A stretch of 64,000 nucleotides of DNA from Salinimicrobium nanhaiense (lineage in GTDB: Bacteria; Bacteroidota; Bacteroidia; Flavobacteriales; Flavobacteriaceae): positions 62,001 to 126,000 of the forward strand of contig JAAVJQ010000004.1 of NCBI GenBank assembly GCA_012038135.1. The letters are read 5' to 3'. The notes under the pieces are model-generated. The model did not search any database. It saw only the letters and a program-made list of their open reading frames with translations, and had not been told where the DNA came from. The translations under genes and the position numbers were made by a program. Numbering within the stretch: the first letter of the stretch is position 1; the number at the start of each line of letters is the position of its first letter. Positions 58,910 through 64,000 of the stretch are shown here, piece by piece.

Positions 58910-60391
58910 CTAAAGGGCAGTGACGGTCATGGTTTCAGTATCAAGGTTGATCCTGATCTCATAATCCCCAGCCTCCCCGGCAGAAAGTCTCCATTTATTA
59001 TCAGGTCCATCACAACCAAAAGTGGTAATGAACTGAGTGTTCGTAATTGATTGTCCGTTTTCGGCAGCATTGATCCATTCCCCATCGCACCAGTCGCCCT
59101 GGTATTTGGAAAACTTCAGTTCTCCTGCCTTTAATGGTCCGGTATATACGAAGTCTCCATTCACATATTCCATTGGCGCAGGATTGTTGATGTTCCAGCC
59201 ATTTGGCCCTGCATCTCCTACCATGTGAAGATTGACTTTATTGAATCTAATGGTATTGGTAGCTGTGTTAAGGCTAATTCTGTAGCGTCCTGCAGTTTCT
59301 TCGGTCACCAGCCATGTATTATCCGGTTCGCAACCTGGGGCCTGCACAACGGCACCATTCTCAATGCCTTTGTCATCTACTTGTGGCCTGTACCAATCTC
59401 CACACCAGTCGCCCATTGGTCCGGCGAAGATCTTAAATTCACCCGGTGCAAAATTACCTTCATAGATAAAGACAAAAGGATCAAGCTCACTTTGGGTAAA
59501 AGCTGCAGGAGCATCAACATTCCAACCACTTTCTGTAGCGTCTCCTACGATAAAGAGTTCAGAAAAAGGTGCATCTTCTACAGGAGTGATCTCTATGGTT
59601 TTGTTGAGCAGATCTACTCTTAGCCTGTAAGTCCCTTCTTCGGTAATGGTCCATTGAACATCTTCCCCGCTGCCGCCTTCATTGTAGACGATTTCATTGT
59701 CATTATCGGGATCTTTTGTGTAGAAATCCTGGCACCAGCAATCATCCCGGCTTACGGCAAATTTGAAATTACCTTCGGAAAGTTTGCCTTCATAGACGAA
59801 AACTCTGCGTTGATTTCCGGAAGTTAATTCGGTAGCTTTTGAAATATCCCAATCATTTGGAGTAGCATCTCCCACTATGAACAGTCTGCTGGAAACCGGT
59901 TTATAAGGGGTCACCGAAAATGTCATTTTTGACACCTGATCTTCAACTGAAGCATCGGTAACTTCCGCAGTAAGTCTGGCCTCAAGCTCATAGTTGTTCC
60001 CTGCTTCAAGTCCGCTGTTGAGCAATCTGTGATTAAGGGTTCCATGGTCGATATTAGCCGAATACTGGTTCTTTACTCCTTCAGCAAGAGTGATCAAAGG
60101 GTCTGAAAAGTCATTCCCGGCAAGATCAATTTCAAGCGTATATTTTATGGCTGCCCCTGTGCCACGGTTCGTACCGGTGGACCAGTTAAAACTGAGTTCG
60201 TTACCAATAAAACGCTCTTCCAGATCCAGATTTTCGTCAGAAATGCGGAGAGCAAGTTCATTATCTACATTTTGAAGAGAAGGATCCTCCAGCTCGTCTG
60301 AATCACAGGAGCCACTCATCACCCCAACAACAAGAGCAAAGGCTACTGCGTAAAATCGTTTCAGGTTTAAAATTGAATTCATATTTCTCAT
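58910..60391 (-). CDS. SusE-domain outer-membrane glycan-binding lipoprotein
   Basis: The 493-residue product has a lipoprotein signal ending in MSGSC, a SusE-type N-terminal Ig-like domain (LSFNWSTGTNRGTGAAIKYTL) and three SusF/E carbohydrate-binding repeats at about 185-280, 280-380 and 385-493, each with a GD(A/T) ... GW or NDW(D/N)I start and a WC(Q/G/D) motif. It is expected on the cell surface beside SusCD. Confidence 0.9.
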   Translation of the reverse strand: MRNMNSILNLKRFYAVAFALVVGVMSGSCDSDELEDPSLQNVDNELALRISDENLDLEERFIGNELSFNWSTGTNRGTGAAIKYTLEIDLAGNDFSDPLITLAEGVKNQYSANIDHGTLNHRLLNSGLEAGNNYELEARLTAEVTDASVEDQVSKMTFSVTPYKPVSSRLFIVGDATPNDWDISKATELTSGNQRRVFVYEGKLSEGNFKFAVSRDDCWCQDFYTKDPDNDNEIVYNEGGSGEDVQWTITEEGTYRLRVDLLNKTIEITPVEDAPFSELFIVGDATESGWNVDAPAAFTQSELDPFVFIYEGNFAPGEFKIFAGPMGDWCGDWYRPQVDDKGIENGAVVQAPGCEPDNTWLVTEETAGRYRISLNTATNTIRFNKVNLHMVGDAGPNGWNINNPAPMEYVNGDFVYTGPLKAGELKFSKYQGDWCDGEWINAAENGQSITNTQFITTFGCDGPDNKWRLSAGEAGDYEIRINLDTETMTVTAL

Positions 60392-60393
60392 TT

Positions 60394-61869
60394 TTAGTAA
60401 CCGGGATTTTGAACCAGGTTAGGGTTCCTGTCTAATTCTATTTGCGGAATAGGGAACAATAAGTGCTTTTGAGAAGCATTGTTCCTGCCAATGGATCTAA
60501 GGAAGTTAAGGCCGTATTCGCCATTATTCACGCGAATGAGGTCAAACCATCTCTGGCCTTCAAAAGCCAGTTCTATTCTGCGTTCATGTAAAACGGCATT
60601 TCTGAAATCTGCCTGACTTAATCCTTCAATATCATCCAGACCTGCACGGTTGCGAACCATGTTGAGGTAATCTTCAGCAAGCGCTGTTTGTCCCAACTCG
60701 TTTAAAGCTTCAGCTTTCATAAGCAGCACATCGGCATACCTTAGCACAGGAAAGTTCAACGGACTATTATCATAGGCAGAGACCTGGCTAATCGGCACTA
60801 AAAATTTCCTTGTGTTATAACCTGTCAGGGAGTAACGGCTTTCATATTCCTTTCCGTCGAACTCTGGTCCTCCTTCATAAAGTACTGTAGGATCCTTACG
60901 CTCATCACCTTCCTCATAAGCTTCTACAAATTCCTGGGTAGGCTGGTTCCAACCGTAACCTCCTGCCACGAAATTCGCACCTCTCGGGCCCATGAACGGA
61001 CTGGTCCAAGATGCCTGATTCTCATTGCTCCAAAAATCATATCCACCTTCAGAAGCATACTGCACTTCAAAAAGGGATTCTACAGAATTCTCATTGGTGA
61101 TAGAAAAGTTATCTGCATAATTCTCATTCAGGGCGTAACCGAGATTTTCAACCTCTGTAGTGTATTGCACCACCTGCTGATAGTTTCCAAGAGTTAAATG
61201 CACTTTGGCCAGCATTCCGTAGGCAGCTCCTTTAGAGGCTCTACCCTTGTTTGCAGAACCATAGGATGATTTAGGAGGCAAGAGCTCCGCAGCGGCATTA
61301 AGGTCGCTGATGATCAACTCATAAACCTGCGCGACAGGATCACGTGGAGGGAAAAGATCACTGTCCGAACTTTGTGGCTCGGTGATCAAAGGTACATCTC
61401 CAAAGAATCGCGCAAGGATGAAGTAATAATGTGCCCTGAGAAAATGAGCCTCCCCCATACTGCGATTTCTGATGTTCTCATCGATGTCCATTTGAGGTGC
61501 TGCGTCGAGCACAATATTCGCCATCAGGATTCCCGGCCATGGTCCTCTCCAAAGATCCAGCACTCCCGCGTTGTCTGTAGAGGTGACGAAATTCGCCCAG
61601 TCCTGTGTCTCGATCCCGTCAGATCCTCCCCCGGCGCCAACAATGCTGTTTCCGGCCATGATATCTGTGGTCCACATTCTCATATTGTAGAGCTTTGGCC
61701 ATTGTAGCGGCTGGTATGCTCCGTTCACCACAGTCACCAATTCTGCGGCAGTAGTGGGATAGTTTTCAGTATTAATGGTGTCCAGCGGCTGCCTGTCGAG
61801 AAAATCATCACTACAGCTCATAACGAGCAGGGCAACCAGGGACATTAAGTATATTCTAAAGTGTCTCAT
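60394..61869 (-). CDS. SusD/RagB family nutrient-binding lipoprotein
   Basis: The 491-residue product has lipobox LLVMSC and the SusD pattern: DDFLDRQPLDTINTENYPTT, repeated helices with GEAHFLRAHYYFILARFFGD (TPR-like), and the C-terminal LRYADVLLMKAEALNELG and EAFEGQRWFDLIR-like (LAFEGQRWFDLIR) motifs. It forms the lid of the SusC transporter and binds the glycan. Operon gene between SusC and SusE. Confidence 0.95.
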   Translation of the reverse strand: MRHFRIYLMSLVALLVMSCSDDFLDRQPLDTINTENYPTTAAELVTVVNGAYQPLQWPKLYNMRMWTTDIMAGNSIVGAGGGSDGIETQDWANFVTSTDNAGVLDLWRGPWPGILMANIVLDAAPQMDIDENIRNRSMGEAHFLRAHYYFILARFFGDVPLITEPQSSDSDLFPPRDPVAQVYELIISDLNAAAELLPPKSSYGSANKGRASKGAAYGMLAKVHLTLGNYQQVVQYTTEVENLGYALNENYADNFSITNENSVESLFEVQYASEGGYDFWSNENQASWTSPFMGPRGANFVAGGYGWNQPTQEFVEAYEEGDERKDPTVLYEGGPEFDGKEYESRYSLTGYNTRKFLVPISQVSAYDNSPLNFPVLRYADVLLMKAEALNELGQTALAEDYLNMVRNRAGLDDIEGLSQADFRNAVLHERRIELAFEGQRWFDLIRVNNGEYGLNFLRSIGRNNASQKHLLFPIPQIELDRNPNLVQNPGY

Positions 61870-61878
61870 TGTATTATT

Positions 61879-64000
61879 TTAAAATCCTAGATTAATTCCT
61901 ACTGTGAAATTGCGGGTCACAGGATAAATATTGTTGTCAATTCCGTTAGGTCCTACTTCAGGATCAAATCCTGAGTAATCGCTGATCGTAAACAGGTTTT
62001 GTCCTGCCAGGTAGATCTTTGCTGAACTAAATGCACTGTTTCCAAAAGTTTCTACAGGAAGATTGTATCCCAGGTTGATATTCCTTAGCCTTAGGTAAGA
62101 TCCGTCCTCAATGTAACGTGTAGAAGGTCTCGTGTTGTTGTTAGGATCTCCAAATACTGCGCGTGGCATGGTATTGCTGGTTCCGGGGCCTATCCAGCGA
62201 TCAAGTACCGCGACAGACTGGTTTGTAGTAACAGACATGCTTTCGGTGTATAACCTATTCGCGTTAAAAATGTCATTTCCATAAACTCCCTGGAAGAACA
62301 CGCTCAGGTCAAAATTCTTATATCTGAAGGTGTTGTTTAGCGAGAACGTGAAATCGGGGTTTGGGTTTCCTATAAAGGTACGGTCATCATCTGTGATCCT
62401 TCCGTCATTGTTAAGATCTCTGAACCTGATGTCTCCGGGCGCTGTACTGGTCGCAGGATTCGTTCCGGGAGATTGCACTGCGGCATTGTCGATCTCGGCC
62501 TGCGTCTGGAAAATTCCATCCTGAACGAACCCGTAGAAAACGTTGATTGGATATCCCGGCTGAATGCGCGCAAGATTGTAGTTTAGTCCAATTCCTCCTG
62601 TAGTTAGCGGTGTATCACTGTTGATATTGATCACCTCGTTATCATTGTAGGTGAAGACATAATCTGTACTCCAGCTGAAATCTTCTCTTGCAAAGTTGTA
62701 GGTGGTAAGGATCGCTTCAACTCCCTGGTTCCTGATCTTTCCGGCGTTGATATATGGCACATAAATATCTGAATATCCCGAAGTAACAGGTACAGACTGC
62801 GGCACAAGCATATCCTCGGTATCCTTCCTGTAGAAATCAACTTTTAGATCAAGAGCACGATTAAACAGAGTGGCGTCAAGACCTATGTTATATTGCTTTT
62901 GCGACTCCCACTGTACGTTAGTGTTAGGCAGCGTAGTAGGCACGGCGGCAGTAACAAAATTTCCGTTGAAGTTATACAGGTTCGTATTGTATGCTGAAGC
63001 AAAGGCGTAGTTACCTATCTCCTGGTTTCCGGTAATTCCATAACCAAGCCTTAGTTTAAGTTCATTTATAGTATTAGAATCCCTGAGAAAATCTTCATCT
63101 GAAATTCTCCATGCAGCCGAAGCTGAAGGGAAGGTTCCGTACTTGTTTCCGGCTCCAAATCTTGAAGAGCCATCTCTTCTAACGGTTCCGGTTAGGTAAT
63201 ACTTATCGAGGTAGTCAAACTGAACCCTTGCAAAGTACGAGAAGATCGCCCATTCTGAACCACTACCATTCACAGTTGGTAATTCAATTCCGTTGTTGAT
63301 CTGCTGAGTTGATTCGCTTGGGAAGTTTTGAACAGAACCATTCAGGAATTTAAATTCATTTTCCTGGGCACTGGTTCCCACTACCGCGGTTATAGAAGAG
63401 CCATTGTCAAATTCTTTGTTATAAGTAAGGGTATTATCCCAAAGAATGGTGACACTCCTGTTTGAAGATTCAAACAAATAGGCGTTTGGAGCGATATCTG
63501 TATCCCAGCTGTAGGCGGGGCTCCAGGTTCTTCCAAACCAGAAATTTGCTTCGGCTCCAAAAAGGGATTTGTAAGTAAAGTTTTTAAAGAGATCCAGTTC
63601 CCCGAATACGTTCCCCTGCAGGTTGTAACCTTTGGTAGAGTTATCTACAATAGTAGCTTTACCGATTGGGTTTTCAACGTCTCCAGAATAAATTGGCTGC
63701 CCAATTGGCCCTGAAAAGTCTCCGTTTTCCCGATAAATAGGTTGGGTGGGTAGAGATAATATTGCTCCGTTAATGTTCATCTCTCCCTGTTCCTTAATAT
63801 CGTGATTTACTTTCAGGGAGTTCCCAAACCGAAGTCGCTCGTTCACATCGGTGTCGCTGTTTAACTGGAAAATATATCTCCTGTAGTTATTGTTGATGAT
63901 GATACCAGATTGGTCAAAGACATTTAAAGAGGTATATACATTGGAATCCTCATTTCCGTTACTGTAAGCAAGCGTCACGTTATTTTGAAATCCGGTAGTG
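61879..64000 (-). CDS. SusC/RagA-type TonB-linked outer membrane transporter (C-terminal part)
   Basis: About 707 residues of the C-terminal beta-barrel are present; the frame continues past the right edge with TTGFQNNVTLAY, so the plug and TonB-box domains lie outside. Barrel marks include YYLTGTVRRDGSSRFG, RLGYGITGNQEIG, GDIRFRDLNNDGRITDDDR (Ca-binding-like) and the terminal aromatic FTVGINLGF. It imports the oligosaccharide with energy from TonB-ExbBD. Confidence 0.95.
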   Translation of the reverse strand, partial: TTGFQNNVTLAYSNGNEDSNVYTSLNVFDQSGIIINNNYRRYIFQLNSDTDVNERLRFGNSLKVNHDIKEQGEMNINGAILSLPTQPIYRENGDFSGPIGQPIYSGDVENPIGKATIVDNSTKGYNLQGNVFGELDLFKNFTYKSLFGAEANFWFGRTWSPAYSWDTDIAPNAYLFESSNRSVTILWDNTLTYNKEFDNGSSITAVVGTSAQENEFKFLNGSVQNFPSESTQQINNGIELPTVNGSGSEWAIFSYFARVQFDYLDKYYLTGTVRRDGSSRFGAGNKYGTFPSASAAWRISDEDFLRDSNTINELKLRLGYGITGNQEIGNYAFASAYNTNLYNFNGNFVTAAVPTTLPNTNVQWESQKQYNIGLDATLFNRALDLKVDFYRKDTEDMLVPQSVPVTSGYSDIYVPYINAGKIRNQGVEAILTTYNFAREDFSWSTDYVFTYNDNEVININSDTPLTTGGIGLNYNLARIQPGYPINVFYGFVQDGIFQTQAEIDNAAVQSPGTNPATSTAPGDIRFRDLNNDGRITDDDRTFIGNPNPDFTFSLNNTFRYKNFDLSVFFQGVYGNDIFNANRLYTESMSVTTNQSVAVLDRWIGPGTSNTMPRAVFGDPNNNTRPSTRYIEDGSYLRLRNINLGYNLPVETFGNSAFSSAKIYLAGQNLFTISDYSGFDPEVGPNGIDNNIYPVTRNFTVGINLGF

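Overview
The window reads as chromosome of a member of Bacteroidetes, family Flavobacteriaceae (Gramella/Salegentibacter-like in gene content, genus not provable from sequence alone). Evidence: SusC/SusD-type glycan uptake genes, a monomeric NADP isocitrate dehydrogenase, a SerB-SerA fusion, lipoproteins with the Bacteroidetes lipobox context, weak Shine-Dalgarno sequences, and promoters carrying the Bacteroidetes -7 element TAnnTTTG in front of many genes. Base composition is moderate (about 40% GC) and even, apart from repeat tracts.

Layout. 1-6.3 kb: housekeeping genes (trmD, rplS, icd) followed by a 225-bp MITE-like insertion and oxyR. 6.3-13.3 kb: small conserved proteins, an AIM24-type protein, a PadR-PspC membrane-stress unit ending in an unlisted 50-aa protein, trxB and a TRIC-type channel. 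13.3-18 kb: a dehydrogenase-like protein without the usual catalytic residues and a three-gene biotin-dependent acyl-CoA carboxylase. 18-22.5 kb: a frameshifted DUF3703 gene, DUF2231, methyltransferases, an MBL hydrolase and a TlpA-like lipoprotein. 22.6-31.2 kb: a 599-aa barrel-like protein of unknown function, SerB-SerA, a triple rhodanese, an O-acetyltransferase and a DASS symporter. 33.4-36.4 kb: an Rrf2 (Fe-S type) regulator with nadA and nadB. 36.4-41.9 kb: membrane proteins, a DUF1059 gene broken by TGA, a short-chain fatty acid transporter and an operon of a 39-aa CxxC protein plus two hemerythrin-domain proteins behind a perfect palindrome that frames its -7 box. 42.2-48.1 kb: a 1943-aa soluble poly-HAMP hybrid histidine kinase. 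48.1-49.1 kb: a response-regulator stump, tRNA-Pro(GGG) and a 10-unit, 65-bp tandem array built from the 5' half of that tRNA. 49.6-51 kb: arsM and a cupin. 51.1-64 kb: a dextran-type polysaccharide utilization locus (GH97, GH31, PKD-SusE/F, GH66, SusE, SusD, SusC), cut by the window edge.

The most unusual signals are the tRNA-derived array with higher-order duplication, the -7-box-framing palindrome shared in pattern with the Rrf2 promoter (a candidate nitric oxide/Fe-S regulon joining Rrf2, nadAB and hemerythrins), and low-complexity tracts in several intergenic gaps that all keep a 7-nt period although their sequences differ.
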